This document shows, piece after piece, positions 24,418 through 33,648 of a stretch of 56,980 nucleotides of DNA. The translations under genes and the position numbers were made by a program. The notes under the pieces are model-generated. The model was not told the origin of the DNA. It did no database searches and saw only the letters and a program-made list of their open reading frames with translations. The DNA comes from Bacteroidales bacterium. GTDB lineage: Bacteria > Bacteroidota > Bacteroidia > Bacteroidales > JAQUTK01. Position 1 is the stretch's first letter, and the number at the start of each line of letters is the position of its first letter. The stretch is from the NCBI GenBank assembly GCA_028709785.1, contig JAQUTK010000024.1, forward strand, positions 1-56,980, given 5' to 3'.

Positions 24418-26022
24418 ATGAAAACCTTCGGATACCTTATTGCTTTTTTCCTGTTTACTTCCTGCCTTTGGGCGCAGACCGATACATTGTTTGTCTATGA
24501 GACCCGGACACCTCTTTTAGTTGACCGATCCGACAATGAGTTACTCTACCTTCGTATTCATTCAAAAGAGAAGGGCGATACATTCAACCAATTAAAACTT
24601 CAGATTGGAGAAGAAATCCGCTTGTCTGATATCAAAGCGATCAAATTGTATTACGCCGGAACAGATGCACCTGAAAGAAAGAAGAATAGCTCTTTTGTAG
24701 CTGCTTCCTATATTCCCACAAGAGAGGCTGATCTTTCCTACTCCGTAGTAAAGGAGAAGACGAAACCGAAAAGTCACGACTTGATACTGACTGCCAATCA
24801 AAAACTTTTTCCGGGTACCAATTACTTCTGGATCAGTGTGGAAATGAAACCGACTGCATCTTTGCTTTCACTGCTAAAAATCCAACTCTCAGAGGCCACA
24901 GTGAATGATCGTCTGGTGGTTTTGCAGAAGACTTTCAGTGACGTGGAGCATCGGATGGGAGTGGGTGTCCGTTATCCGGGAGATGATGGTTCGGTGGCCT
25001 ATCGTATTCCCGGACTGGTTACGACAAAGAAAGGAACCTTGCTGGGTGTGTATGATGTGCGTTACAAGCACAGTGGCGACCTTCAGGCAGATGTGAATAT
25101 AGGCTTGAGCCGTAGCACCGATAAGGGGCAGACGTGGGAAAAGATGCGCATCATCATGGATCAAGGGGAGTATGGCGGACTGCCGGAAGCACAAAACGGG
25201 ATTGGTGATCCTTCCATTCTGGTGGATGAGGAGACCGGTACCATCTGGACGGTTGCTGCCTGGACACATGGAATGGGCACCGGACGGGCATGGACCAACT
25301 CCTTGCAGGGAATGGCTCCGGAGGAGACTGCCCAACTAATGCTGACTAAAAGTGTGGACGATGGCAAGAGCTGGTCTCCACTCATAAATATCACGGCCCA
25401 GGTAAAAGATCCTTCCTGGCATTTCTTACTGCAAGGACCCGGTAGAGGGATTACCATGAGCGATGGCACATTGGTATTTCCGATACAGTTTATCGACAAA
25501 GACCGGATCCCGAATGCGGGAATTATGTACAGCAAGGACAAAGGGAAGAACTGGAAGTTGCACAATGCAGCACGTAGCAATACGACTGAAGCGCAGGTGT
25601 GTGAAGTAGAACCGGGTGTGTTGATGCTCAACATGCGCGACAATCGGGGAGGCAGTCGGGCCGTGAGTATCACCAGAGATCTGGGGCAGACCTGGGAAGA
25701 ACATCCTTCTTCCCGCAAGGCTTTGCGCGAACCGGTTTGCATGGCCAGTCTCATTAAAGTGGATGCCGCTGATAATGTGTTGGGCAAAAAGATCCTGCTG
25801 TTTTCCAACCCTGATGCGACCAACGGACGATATAACATGACTATCAAAGCGAGTCTGGACGGCGGATTGACATGGCCCTACCAACTATTGCTTGATGCGG
25901 AAGAAAGCTGGGGCTATTCCTGTCTTTCGATGGTCGATAAGGAGACGGTGGGTATCTTGTATGAAAGCAGTCAGACCCACATGGTATTCCAGCGAATAAG
26001 ATTAACTGATCTAATAAAATAA
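24418..26022 (+). CDS. nanH: exo-alpha-sialidase (neuraminidase, GH33)
   Basis: Releases terminal sialic acid from host glycans, in the periplasm or at the cell surface. Signal peptide MKTFGYLIAFFLFTSCLWA; cleavage could also occur at the Cys as a lipoprotein. Residues about 25-165 form the N-terminal beta domain found before GH33 in Bacteroides sialidases. The catalytic six-bladed propeller starts at 'YRIPGL' (R196) and has Asp boxes SRSTDKGQTW, TKSVDDGKSW, YSKDKGKNW, TRDLGQTW and ASLDGGLTW. The other triad Arg are in 'NMRDNRGG' and 'TNGRYNM', a catalytic Glu in 'CEVEPGV' and the Tyr nucleophile probably in 'WGYSCLSM'. 534 residues is normal. First gene of a three-gene sialoglycan unit. Confidence 0.95.
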   Translation: MKTFGYLIAFFLFTSCLWAQTDTLFVYETRTPLLVDRSDNELLYLRIHSKEKGDTFNQLKLQIGEEIRLSDIKAIKLYYAGTDAPERKKNSSFVAASYIPTREADLSYSVVKEKTKPKSHDLILTANQKLFPGTNYFWISVEMKPTASLLSLLKIQLSEATVNDRLVVLQKTFSDVEHRMGVGVRYPGDDGSVAYRIPGLVTTKKGTLLGVYDVRYKHSGDLQADVNIGLSRSTDKGQTWEKMRIIMDQGEYGGLPEAQNGIGDPSILVDEETGTIWTVAAWTHGMGTGRAWTNSLQGMAPEETAQLMLTKSVDDGKSWSPLINITAQVKDPSWHFLLQGPGRGITMSDGTLVFPIQFIDKDRIPNAGIMYSKDKGKNWKLHNAARSNTTEAQVCEVEPGVLMLNMRDNRGGSRAVSITRDLGQTWEEHPSSRKALREPVCMASLIKVDAADNVLGKKILLFSNPDATNGRYNMTIKASLDGGLTWPYQLLLDAEESWGYSCLSMVDKETVGILYESSQTHMVFQRIRLTDLIK

Positions 26023-26030
26023 TTCAATTC

Positions 26031-28049
26031 ATGAAGACGAAACTTGTAGCTATCCTGTTTTGTTTGATACCGACAACACTTTTGAATGCCGGCATTCAGG
26101 ATCTTCTTCCTAAACCGGTCTATTATATGGCAACTGAAGCCAGTCCCAAGGGATTTGTTTTTGGAGAGGTGCATCTGATTGCCGATTGTTTGCAACAGGA
26201 ATATGGCGACTGGATTAAAGAGGCCGGAGGCGAGCTGCATTATGATGCGATGCAGACCATTGAGGTGCGCCTGGTGCCATACATCCGTATGGTGGAGGTC
26301 AATAAAGAGGAGGCTTATCATATAGCCATTGACAAATACCGTGTTGTCGTGGAGGCAATTACTCCCAAGGGGGCTTACTGGGCATTGCAGACACTGAAGC
26401 AACTGGGTAATCCAAAGCGGGGAGAGACCCAGCTGGAAGCTTGTGAAATTATCGACTGGCCTGCCTTTCGTCTGCGTGGCTTCATGCACGACACCGGACG
26501 GGGGTATCTTTCCATCGACGAACTGAAAAAGGAAATAGAACTGCTGTCACGTTTTAAGATCAATACCTTTCACTGGCATCTTACGGAGAATATAGGGTGG
26601 AGGCTTGAGAGCAAACGTTACCCACAACTGAATGCGGCTGCCAACTACGAACGGTTGCCGGGTAAGTATTACACCCTGAAAGAGGTGCGCGAACTGGTGG
26701 AGTTTTGCAAAAGACATTATGTCAACGTGATTCCGGAGATTGATATGCCGGGACATAGTGCCGCATTTACACGTGCGTTTGGCACAGAGATGCAGACACC
26801 GGAAGGAATGAAGATACTCAAAGAGTTGCTGGATGAGGTATGCGATGCATTTGTGGGTACAGAATATATTCATATTGGCACCGATGAGGTGAATATTACC
26901 AACAAGGATTTTGTGCCGGAGATGGTGAAGTATCTCCGCGATAAAGGAAAGAAAGTGGTCTCATGGAATCCCGGTTGGAAATACAAGAGCGGCGAAATAG
27001 ACATGCTGCATTTGTGGAGTTCCCGTGGAAAAGAGCTGGAAGGGGTGCCCGCCATTGATTCACGGTATCATTATGCGAATCACTTCGACTCTTTTGCTGA
27101 TATTGTTGGTTTGTACAATAGCAGTATTGCCGATCAGAAACAAGGCAATGAGACTTATGCGGGAGCTATCATTGCTGTATGGAACGATCGCGCTTTACCC
27201 ACGGAAAAAGATATTATCTTACAAAACGCTTTTTATCCTTCGATGCTCGCTTTGGCGGAACGTACCTGGATAGGAGGGGGAGAATACATCACCCGTAAAG
27301 GGACGATGATTGATGCTCCCGGCACCAAAGAGTTCAAAGACTTTGAAGATTTTGAAAGACGCATGTTGTATTATAAGAAGAAAGTCTTTAAACATGAACC
27401 TTTCGCGTATGTCAAACAGACAAATGTGCGTTGGCGGATTACCGATGCTTTTCCCAATACAGGAGATGAATCGAAGATTTTCTGTCCCGAACAGAAACTT
27501 CAGGCTGCTTATGTAGTAGGAGATACCATCTGTTGTACAAAGGTAGTTACAGGTGCGGGCATTTATCTGCGCCATACCTGGGGCTCAACAATTCCGGCTT
27601 TTTACACCAATCCTCAATCGAATAGCACTTCGTATGCATGGACGTTTGTCTATTCACCAAAGAAGCAGACCGTAGGTGCCTGGATTGAGTTTCAGAATTA
27701 TGGCCGTTCGGAGTTTGACGCTCCTCCTGCTCAGGGAAAATGGGATACCAGAGGAAGTCGTATCTGGATCAATGATACTGAGATACTTCCGCCCAAATGG
27801 ACTAACGGTGACACAAAGATTACCCCTGAAGTTCCTTTAGGCAATGAAAACTTTTCCGCTCGTCCACCGGTTAAAGTTGTATTGAATCGTGGATGGAACA
27901 AAGTGTTTATGAAATTGCCGGTCAAAGGATTCTCATCATCGGATGTTCGTCTGGTGAAATGGATGTTTACCTGTGTCTTTGTGACTCCTGACGGTAAAGA
28001 TGCGGTCGAGGGATTGATTTATTCTCCCGACCAGAATAAGAAAGATTAA
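26031..28049 (+). CDS. beta-N-acetylhexosaminidase (GH20)
   Basis: Removes terminal GlcNAc or GalNAc exposed after desialylation. Signal peptide MKTKLVAILFCLIPTTLLNA. A GH20b domain (about 25-135) leads into the TIM barrel at 'WPAFRLRGFMHDTGRGYLS'; substrate-site 'FHWHLTENIGWRLE', 'DMPGHSAAF' and the catalytic pair D285-E286 in 'HIGTDEVNI' are all present. A C-terminal extension of about 200 residues (from about 470) with beta character may bind sugar or make contacts. Nine bases after the sialidase stop; same operon. Confidence 0.94.
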   Translation: MKTKLVAILFCLIPTTLLNAGIQDLLPKPVYYMATEASPKGFVFGEVHLIADCLQQEYGDWIKEAGGELHYDAMQTIEVRLVPYIRMVEVNKEEAYHIAIDKYRVVVEAITPKGAYWALQTLKQLGNPKRGETQLEACEIIDWPAFRLRGFMHDTGRGYLSIDELKKEIELLSRFKINTFHWHLTENIGWRLESKRYPQLNAAANYERLPGKYYTLKEVRELVEFCKRHYVNVIPEIDMPGHSAAFTRAFGTEMQTPEGMKILKELLDEVCDAFVGTEYIHIGTDEVNITNKDFVPEMVKYLRDKGKKVVSWNPGWKYKSGEIDMLHLWSSRGKELEGVPAIDSRYHYANHFDSFADIVGLYNSSIADQKQGNETYAGAIIAVWNDRALPTEKDIILQNAFYPSMLALAERTWIGGGEYITRKGTMIDAPGTKEFKDFEDFERRMLYYKKKVFKHEPFAYVKQTNVRWRITDAFPNTGDESKIFCPEQKLQAAYVVGDTICCTKVVTGAGIYLRHTWGSTIPAFYTNPQSNSTSYAWTFVYSPKKQTVGAWIEFQNYGRSEFDAPPAQGKWDTRGSRIWINDTEILPPKWTNGDTKITPEVPLGNENFSARPPVKVVLNRGWNKVFMKLPVKGFSSSDVRLVKWMFTCVFVTPDGKDAVEGLIYSPDQNKKD

Positions 28050-28062
28050 GAGACAGACTGTG

Positions 28063-30132
28063 ATGCGCAAACATTTTTTTTTCAGTTGCTTTTTGTTGCT
28101 TTTGATTGTCAAAGTATCGGCAGCTGACAGTATAAAAGTGGCCTGTATTGGCAATAGTGTGACATTTGGTACCGGACTGATGGATCCTTCCAAAGAGAGT
28201 TATCCGGTACAGTTGGGTAAACTTCTTGGTGGCAAGTATCAGGTACGTAACTTTGGTAAGCCCGGTGCGACCTTGTTGCGCAAGGGACATCGTCCGTATG
28301 CCAATCAGATTGAGTTTCGCGATGCCGTGCGTTATATGCCGGATATTGCGATCATCGAACTCGGACTCAATGATACTGATCCGCGCAACTGGCCGTATTT
28401 CCAGGATAACTTTGTCGCAGATTATCTGTATCTGATTCAGACGATCCGTAATCTGAGTCCGAAGTGCAAGATCTACGTGTGCCGTATGCCTCCGATCACT
28501 TTCCGACATGCGCGGTTTAAGTCCGGCACCCGTGAGTGGTACGAACAGATTCAGCAATGTATAGATCAGTTTGCCGCCACGCACGATGTGGAGTTGATTG
28601 ACTTACAGACTCCTCTTTACAACCGTCCGGATCTCTTTCCTGATGCGCTTCACCCTATTCCTGAGGGGGCTTCAATCATAGCTTCTTCTGTCTATTCTGC
28701 GTTGACGGGTAATTATGGCGGATTGCAATTGCCGATTCTTTATGGTGATAATATGGTCTTTCAACGCAATCGTCCGGTGGTGTTGAAAGGGATCGCAAAT
28801 GCCGGACAAAAGATTTCTGTGGTGCTCGGCAGTCAGAAAGGAGAGGCAGTGACCGGTAAAGACGGACGCTGGACGATAACTCTGGATTCGTTGAAGACAG
28901 GCACTCCTTATTCACTATCTATTGCATCTCCGGATAAAAAAGTCTTGTTCCGTAACATTGTTTCCGGTGAGGTGTGGCTCTGTTCGGGACAATCCAATAT
29001 GGCACTTCGTGTCAACCAATCGGCCACTCTCAAGGAAACTATGAAGCAGCCGGAAGATCCGAATATACGTCTTTTTAATATGCAACCCGATATCTTCACG
29101 GATGCAATCTCTTGGGATTCAGTGGCGCTGCAACGAATCAATCAACAAAAATATTATACCCCGACGAAGTGGACGGAATGCAATGCGGAGACGGTTCCTC
29201 TCTTTTCCGCTGTGGCTTATTATTTTGGAAAGAGACTGGCTGATAGTCTGAAGGTACCCGTGGCATTGATATGCAATGCGATAGGTGGATCGCCTGCTGA
29301 AGCATGGATCGATCGTCATACGCTGGAAGCTGATCCGGAGTTTGTCGATCTGGAATATAAATGGGGTGAGAATGACCGGGTACAGTCGTGGGTGCGTGAA
29401 CGTGCCGGTCAGAACAGTATGCTCTCCAATAACAAACTGCAACGCCATCCGTATGAACCATGCTATCTTTTTGAGACAGGTATACAGCCCTTGGAGTCGT
29501 TTCCGATAGCGGGCGTGATCTGGTATCAGGGAGAATCCAATGAGCATAATGTCGAACTGCATGAGCGACTCTTTCCGACTGTGGTAAACAGTTGGCGCAA
29601 ACAGTGGGGCTACGAGTTCCCATTCTACTATGTACAACTCTCCGGACTGGCTACCCGCTACTCCTGGCCATTGTTCCGGGATAGTCAGCGTCGCTTGTTG
29701 AAGACAATTTCCAAGAGTGGCATGGCTGTTTGCTCTGATCTGGGTAACGAAGAAGATGTGCATCCCCGTGATAAGAAACAGGTTGGCGAACGATTGGCCG
29801 CCTGGGCACTGCAAGGTACCTATGGGTATAACCTTCTACCCTCCGGACCGCTTTACAAAGGTGTAACTTTCCGTGAAGGAGCCGCATTTGTTTCGTTTGA
29901 CTATGCCGACGGACTGCGCAGTGCGGATGGCAAAGAGCTTCGTACTTTCGAGCTTGCCGGAGCGGATGGTCTCTTTGTGCCTGCCACGGCAACAATCATT
30001 GGAGAGGAAGTCAAAGTGACTTCCCCCTCGGTCAAAGATCCCAAACAGGTTCGTTATGCCTGGCAGCCATACACCAATGCCAATCTGGTCAATAAGGACG
30101 GATTGCCTGCTTCGACCTTCCGAAACGAATGA
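28063..30132 (+). CDS. two-domain sialate O-acetylesterase (SGNH + SASA)
   Basis: Takes acetyl groups off O-acetylated sialic acids so that sialidase and lyase can work. Signal peptide to about residue 20. Domain 1 (about 22-215) is an SGNH hydrolase: block I IGNSVTFG with S32, block III 'GLNDTDP' and block V 'PDALHPI'. Domain 2 (about 225-690) is a sialate 9-O-acetylesterase-like (SASA/DUF303) unit: 'GEVWLCSGQSNM' with S311, 'ICNAIGGSPAEAWI', 'GVIWYQGESNEHN' and the Asp/His block 'NEEDVHPRDK'. ATG 28063 is preferred to GTG 28060. The 3' end faces the minus-strand propeller gene with 15 bases between. Confidence 0.92.
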   Translation: MRKHFFFSCFLLLLIVKVSAADSIKVACIGNSVTFGTGLMDPSKESYPVQLGKLLGGKYQVRNFGKPGATLLRKGHRPYANQIEFRDAVRYMPDIAIIELGLNDTDPRNWPYFQDNFVADYLYLIQTIRNLSPKCKIYVCRMPPITFRHARFKSGTREWYEQIQQCIDQFAATHDVELIDLQTPLYNRPDLFPDALHPIPEGASIIASSVYSALTGNYGGLQLPILYGDNMVFQRNRPVVLKGIANAGQKISVVLGSQKGEAVTGKDGRWTITLDSLKTGTPYSLSIASPDKKVLFRNIVSGEVWLCSGQSNMALRVNQSATLKETMKQPEDPNIRLFNMQPDIFTDAISWDSVALQRINQQKYYTPTKWTECNAETVPLFSAVAYYFGKRLADSLKVPVALICNAIGGSPAEAWIDRHTLEADPEFVDLEYKWGENDRVQSWVRERAGQNSMLSNNKLQRHPYEPCYLFETGIQPLESFPIAGVIWYQGESNEHNVELHERLFPTVVNSWRKQWGYEFPFYYVQLSGLATRYSWPLFRDSQRRLLKTISKSGMAVCSDLGNEEDVHPRDKKQVGERLAAWALQGTYGYNLLPSGPLYKGVTFREGAAFVSFDYADGLRSADGKELRTFELAGADGLFVPATATIIGEEVKVTSPSVKDPKQVRYAWQPYTNANLVNKDGLPASTFRNE

Positions 30133-30147
30133 CGAGCAGGCTCTGAC

Positions 30148-31497
30148 TTACTTCGGTTTTACCATCGTGATGACCATGTTATCTGAATACTCGTCAAGTG
30201 ACTTGACGAGCTCTTTCAGCTTTTGCTGCTTCTCAGCAATGACATCTTCCTCGTAATAGCCCATCGCGTCTATTACATCTTTGAAATTGGCTGCGAGCAT
30301 GTAGTTGAATATATATCCATCGGTTGAAACACCTTCAGGGAAAAAGGGAAGTCCACCGTCAATGTTATTCTGATAACCTATGATCACGAATCCAGTTCCC
30401 CTCAATAATTTAGGAAAATATCTGTGTTCCATATCGTATCGAGGGCTAATGGCATGTAGAGTCTGCTTCTGTTTATTATACACATGGAATCCGGTCATGG
30501 TGCTACGGCCACCTAGTCCGGTATTATAAGAAAAGTAAGGCATGAAAAGGTAGTGCTCCGTTTCCAATATTTTTGTTCGGTTAAGATTTAAACATTCTTC
30601 CCCTATCCGATCTGGATCCACTAAATACTCCGGTCGTTTCTCCGTAGTCATTGCAGACTTCCCCCAATCAAGGAAATAGGTGGGTATAAGCTCGTTATTG
30701 GGTGAAATCCGAAAGACGGTGTCATTATAGGTTTCGCGATAATAGACATCTCCATTGTATCGGTAAAAACTTTGATTCGTGTTTGGAAATACGGTTGTTA
30801 AATGGCCCGGATTCAGACTTTTGAACTTGACAAAATTAGGGAAAGCTTTTATCGTATCTTTCTTCTCGTTTTGCAAGATCAAACGGTAGGGAGCATCTCC
30901 GTAGTAATTGTCATAATTTGCAGCAAACAAGGTATCGTTCAGCATCGCAAATAAAGGCACCTCGTGAAACGATATATCCTTGACATGTTCTCCGTCAAAG
31001 GAGTAAACAACGAGTTTAACTCCCGACTTTATATAGATTCTTCCGGCTGTTTCATCAATATCTATATTTTCAACAAACGAATATTCTTTGGGACCTTGTC
31101 CGCTTTTTCCTATTTTGCGGATGAACTTTCCATCCCGTTGGTATTGTAAAACGCGATCCGTTGTGTTGACGAAGATGTATTCTTTGCCAACAATGACTTG
31201 CAGAACGTATCTTATATATTCTTCTTCTCCTTTGTCATTCTTGCTACCCAGCACAATGTACTCCACATCATTGGTTATTGTCGACAGATTACAGAACTCA
31301 AGAATCTTTTTGTCCCGATCAGCTGTCGGTAAACTTTTGATAAGTTCTAAATCGGTTAGCTCTTCCATTTTTATCGTAACCATGGTATCTGCAACAACTT
31401 CGGAATCACTCGCTAATGCTGCTTTCTCATTACTCTTCTGCTGCGTGCAGGAAGTCATAGCCATTAGGGCCAGGGACATAATTAATAGCTTCTTCAT
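30148..31497 (-). CDS. six-bladed beta-propeller lipoprotein, copy 1
   Basis: 449 residues. Lipoprotein signal MKKLLIMSLALMAMTSC with lipobox MTSC. The body matches the Bacteroidetes '6-bladed beta-propeller' family: 'IFVNTTDRVLQYQRDGKFIRKIG' followed by 'GKSGQGPKEYSFVENIDID', the usual first blades with the G-Q-G-P-x-E-Y motif. These lipoproteins are common near polysaccharide-use and signalling genes; ligand unknown. Nearly the same protein is encoded directly upstream (31567-32916), including the leader before the ATG, so this is a tandem duplication. Start set at the Met of MKKLLIM; a longer in-frame start is possible but would spoil the signal peptide. Confidence 0.88.
   Translation of the reverse strand: MKKLLIMSLALMAMTSCTQQKSNEKAALASDSEVVADTMVTIKMEELTDLELIKSLPTADRDKKILEFCNLSTITNDVEYIVLGSKNDKGEEEYIRYVLQVIVGKEYIFVNTTDRVLQYQRDGKFIRKIGKSGQGPKEYSFVENIDIDETAGRIYIKSGVKLVVYSFDGEHVKDISFHEVPLFAMLNDTLFAANYDNYYGDAPYRLILQNEKKDTIKAFPNFVKFKSLNPGHLTTVFPNTNQSFYRYNGDVYYRETYNDTVFRISPNNELIPTYFLDWGKSAMTTEKRPEYLVDPDRIGEECLNLNRTKILETEHYLFMPYFSYNTGLGGRSTMTGFHVYNKQKQTLHAISPRYDMEHRYFPKLLRGTGFVIIGYQNNIDGGLPFFPEGVSTDGYIFNYMLAANFKDVIDAMGYYEEDVIAEKQQKLKELVKSLDEYSDNMVITMVKPK
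30190..30210. terminator. palindrome in the last codons of propeller copy 1
   Basis: ctcgtcaag, tga, cttgacgag: a 9-bp perfect stem with a 3-base loop, about 40 bases inside the 3' end of the gene and about 60 bases beyond the convergent esterase gene. Copy 2 lacks it. It may end transcription of the esterase operon; no U-run follows, so this is uncertain. Confidence 0.35.
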
Positions 31498-31530
31498 ATT
31501 CGTGTGTTTTAAAATGTTGTTTCTATTTAT

Positions 31531-31560
31531 CAATGCTCCACACTTGAATGTGGAACATTG
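31531..31560 (-). promoter_or_regulatory. stem-loop between the two propeller genes
   Basis: caatg c tcca ca pairs with tgtgga a cattg (one internal c/a mismatch, 11 pairs). Lies between the stop of copy 2 and the start of copy 1; may reduce read-through or stabilise the upstream message. Confidence 0.45.
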
Positions 31561-31566
31561 ATATGT

Positions 31567-32916
31567 TTACTTCGGTTTTACCATCGTGATAACCAGATTG
31601 TCTGAATACTCGTTTAGCGATTTGACAAACTCTTTCAGCTTTTGCTGCTTCTCGGCAATGACATCTTCCTCGTAATAGCCCATCGCGTCTATTACATCTT
31701 TGAAATCGGCTGCGAGCATGTAGTTGAATAGATACCCATCGGTAGAAACAGCATCAGGAAAAAAGGGAAGCCCACCGTCAATGTTATTTTGGTAACCCAT
31801 TATCATGAATCCAGTTCCTTTCAATAATTTAGGAAAATCTCTGTGATCCATATCGTAGCGAGGGCAAATGAAATGTAGTGTCTTCTTCTGTTTATTATAC
31901 ACATTGAATCCGGTCATGTTGATAGGGCTACCAAATTCGGTATTATAAGAAAAGTAAGGCATGAAAAGGTAGTGTTCTGTTTCCAGTATTTTTGTCCGGA
32001 AAAGATTTACACATTCTTCCCCTATCCGATTTTTATCCTTTAGATACTCCGGCCGTTTTTCCGTGGTCATTGCAGACTTACCCCAATCCAGAAAATAGGT
32101 GGGGATAAGTTCGTAATTGGGAGAAATCCGAAAGATGGTGTCATTATAGGTTTCGCGATAATAGACATCTCCATTGTATCGGTAAAAGTTTTGATTCGTG
32201 TTTGGAAATAATGAAGGTGGAGCGCCCGGATTCAGACTTTTGAACTTGACATAATTAGGGAAAGCTTTTATCGTATCTTTCTTCTCATTTTGCAATATCA
32301 ATCGGTTGGGAGCATCTCCATATTTATTATCATAACTTGCAGCAAACAAGGTATCGTTCAGCATCGCAAATAAAGGCACATTATGAAACGATATATCCTT
32401 GACATGTTCTCCGTCAAAGGAGTAAACAACGAGTTTAACTCCCGACTTTATATAGATTCTTCCGACTGTTTCATCTATATCTATATTTTCAACAAACGAA
32501 TATTCTTTGGGGCCTTGTCCGCTTTTTCCTATTTTGCGGATAAACTTTCCATCCCGTTGGTATTGCAATACCCGATCCGTTGTGTTGACGAAGATATATT
32601 CTTTGCCAACAATGACTTGCAGAGCCTGTCTGATATATTCTTCTTCTCCCTTGTCATTTTTGCTACCCAGCACAATGTACTCCACATCATTGGTTATTGT
32701 CGACAGATTACAGATCTCAAGAATCTTTTTGTCCCGATCTGCCGTTGGTAAACTTTTGATAAGTTCTAAATTGGTTAGCTCTTCCATTTTTATCGTAACC
32801 ATGGTATCTGCAACAACTGTGGAATCACCCTCTAATGCTGCTTTCTCATTACTCTTCTGCTGTGTGCAGGAAGTCATAGCCATTAGGGCCAGGGACATAA
32901 ACAATAGCTTCTTCAT
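31567..32916 (-). CDS. six-bladed beta-propeller lipoprotein, copy 2
   Basis: 449 residues, the same length as copy 1 with scattered substitutions and no gaps. Lipobox MTSC after MKKLLFMSLALMA; the same first-blade motifs (VNTTDRVLQYQRDGKFIRK, GQGPKEYS). Differences are concentrated in the last third (for example NTEFGSPINMTGFNVYNKQ here against NTGLGGRSTMTGFHVYNKQ), which may alter the ligand face. The strong similarity points to recent duplication. Lies in a minus-strand unit with the small secreted protein at 32949 upstream. Confidence 0.88.
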   Translation of the reverse strand: MKKLLFMSLALMAMTSCTQQKSNEKAALEGDSTVVADTMVTIKMEELTNLELIKSLPTADRDKKILEICNLSTITNDVEYIVLGSKNDKGEEEYIRQALQVIVGKEYIFVNTTDRVLQYQRDGKFIRKIGKSGQGPKEYSFVENIDIDETVGRIYIKSGVKLVVYSFDGEHVKDISFHNVPLFAMLNDTLFAASYDNKYGDAPNRLILQNEKKDTIKAFPNYVKFKSLNPGAPPSLFPNTNQNFYRYNGDVYYRETYNDTIFRISPNYELIPTYFLDWGKSAMTTEKRPEYLKDKNRIGEECVNLFRTKILETEHYLFMPYFSYNTEFGSPINMTGFNVYNKQKKTLHFICPRYDMDHRDFPKLLKGTGFMIMGYQNNIDGGLPFFPDAVSTDGYLFNYMLAADFKDVIDAMGYYEEDVIAEKQQKLKEFVKSLNEYSDNLVITMVKPK

Positions 32917-32948
32917 ATTCGTGTGGTTTAAATGTTTTCTTGTTTGAC

Positions 32949-33458
32949 TTATCTTTTGCCAGGGGCCTCTTGTATGAATTTTTTATCCAAATGGCTGCTT
33001 TCACCTTTGAAAAATAGTTCCTTCTTACTGATCAATCCCTTATATCTTTTTGAAGTGGCGGTTAGTTTTCTTTCATCCCAAACTTGAAGTTTCTTTTTGT
33101 GAGCCTCCATCGGAGTCTTAATCTGTAAGGAAACCGGACGTTTAAAAAAATCACTGCTTGAAACTTTAATGACGAAGGTGATCGTATCTTTATCTATACG
33201 TAAACTGTCCATTCTGGCAACAAAGAATCCTGGATAATATCCTTCTCTTGCTTCATCAAATTCATCGGTTGTACCATAATACATACCTGTTAAGCCTCCC
33301 TGCCGTGATTGCTCAAGAACTATATAGTGATTTTCATTCAATGTCGGAGTATTGTCGGGATATTCATATCTGTATGTTCCGGATAGAGTATTGTCATTGG
33401 ACTGACTATAAACTGATGCTGCCCACAAGCAACTAATAAACAACATATTTCTCTTCAT
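32949..33458 (-). CDS. small secreted protein of unknown function
   Basis: 169 residues with signal peptide MKRNMLFISCLWAASVYS, then QSNDNTL. The mature part is mostly beta ('LSGTYRYEYPDNTPTLNEN', 'GGLTGMYYGTTDEFDEARE') and looks like a lipocalin-like or C-terminal beta fold, but I do not recognise the family. Thirty-two bases before propeller copy 2 and probably first gene of that unit. Confidence 0.65.
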   Translation of the reverse strand: MKRNMLFISCLWAASVYSQSNDNTLSGTYRYEYPDNTPTLNENHYIVLEQSRQGGLTGMYYGTTDEFDEAREGYYPGFFVARMDSLRIDKDTITFVIKVSSSDFFKRPVSLQIKTPMEAHKKKLQVWDERKLTATSKRYKGLISKKELFFKGESSHLDKKFIQEAPGKR

Positions 33459-33594
33459 AATTAATATTCTTTGGAATTTATTGTGTATTTCTATTTTGAG
33501 GCTAAAGATACTATTTAAATTTTATATGATAGTATTGTTTCAATAGTTATTATTTTGAAAATAATAAGAGACATGTAGTAGCAAGACAAAAGAA

Positions 33595-33625
33595 AAGAGG
33601 GCATCCTTTTAAAAGGTGCCCTCTT
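33595..33625 (-). terminator. intrinsic terminator after purT
   Basis: aagagggca and tgccctctt pair, with the inner cctttt/aaaagg extending the stem; on the minus strand it is followed by ttttcttttg. Located 24 bases past the purT stop. Confidence 0.85.
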
Positions 33626-33648
33626 ACAGCGTGTTGATTATTATTTGG

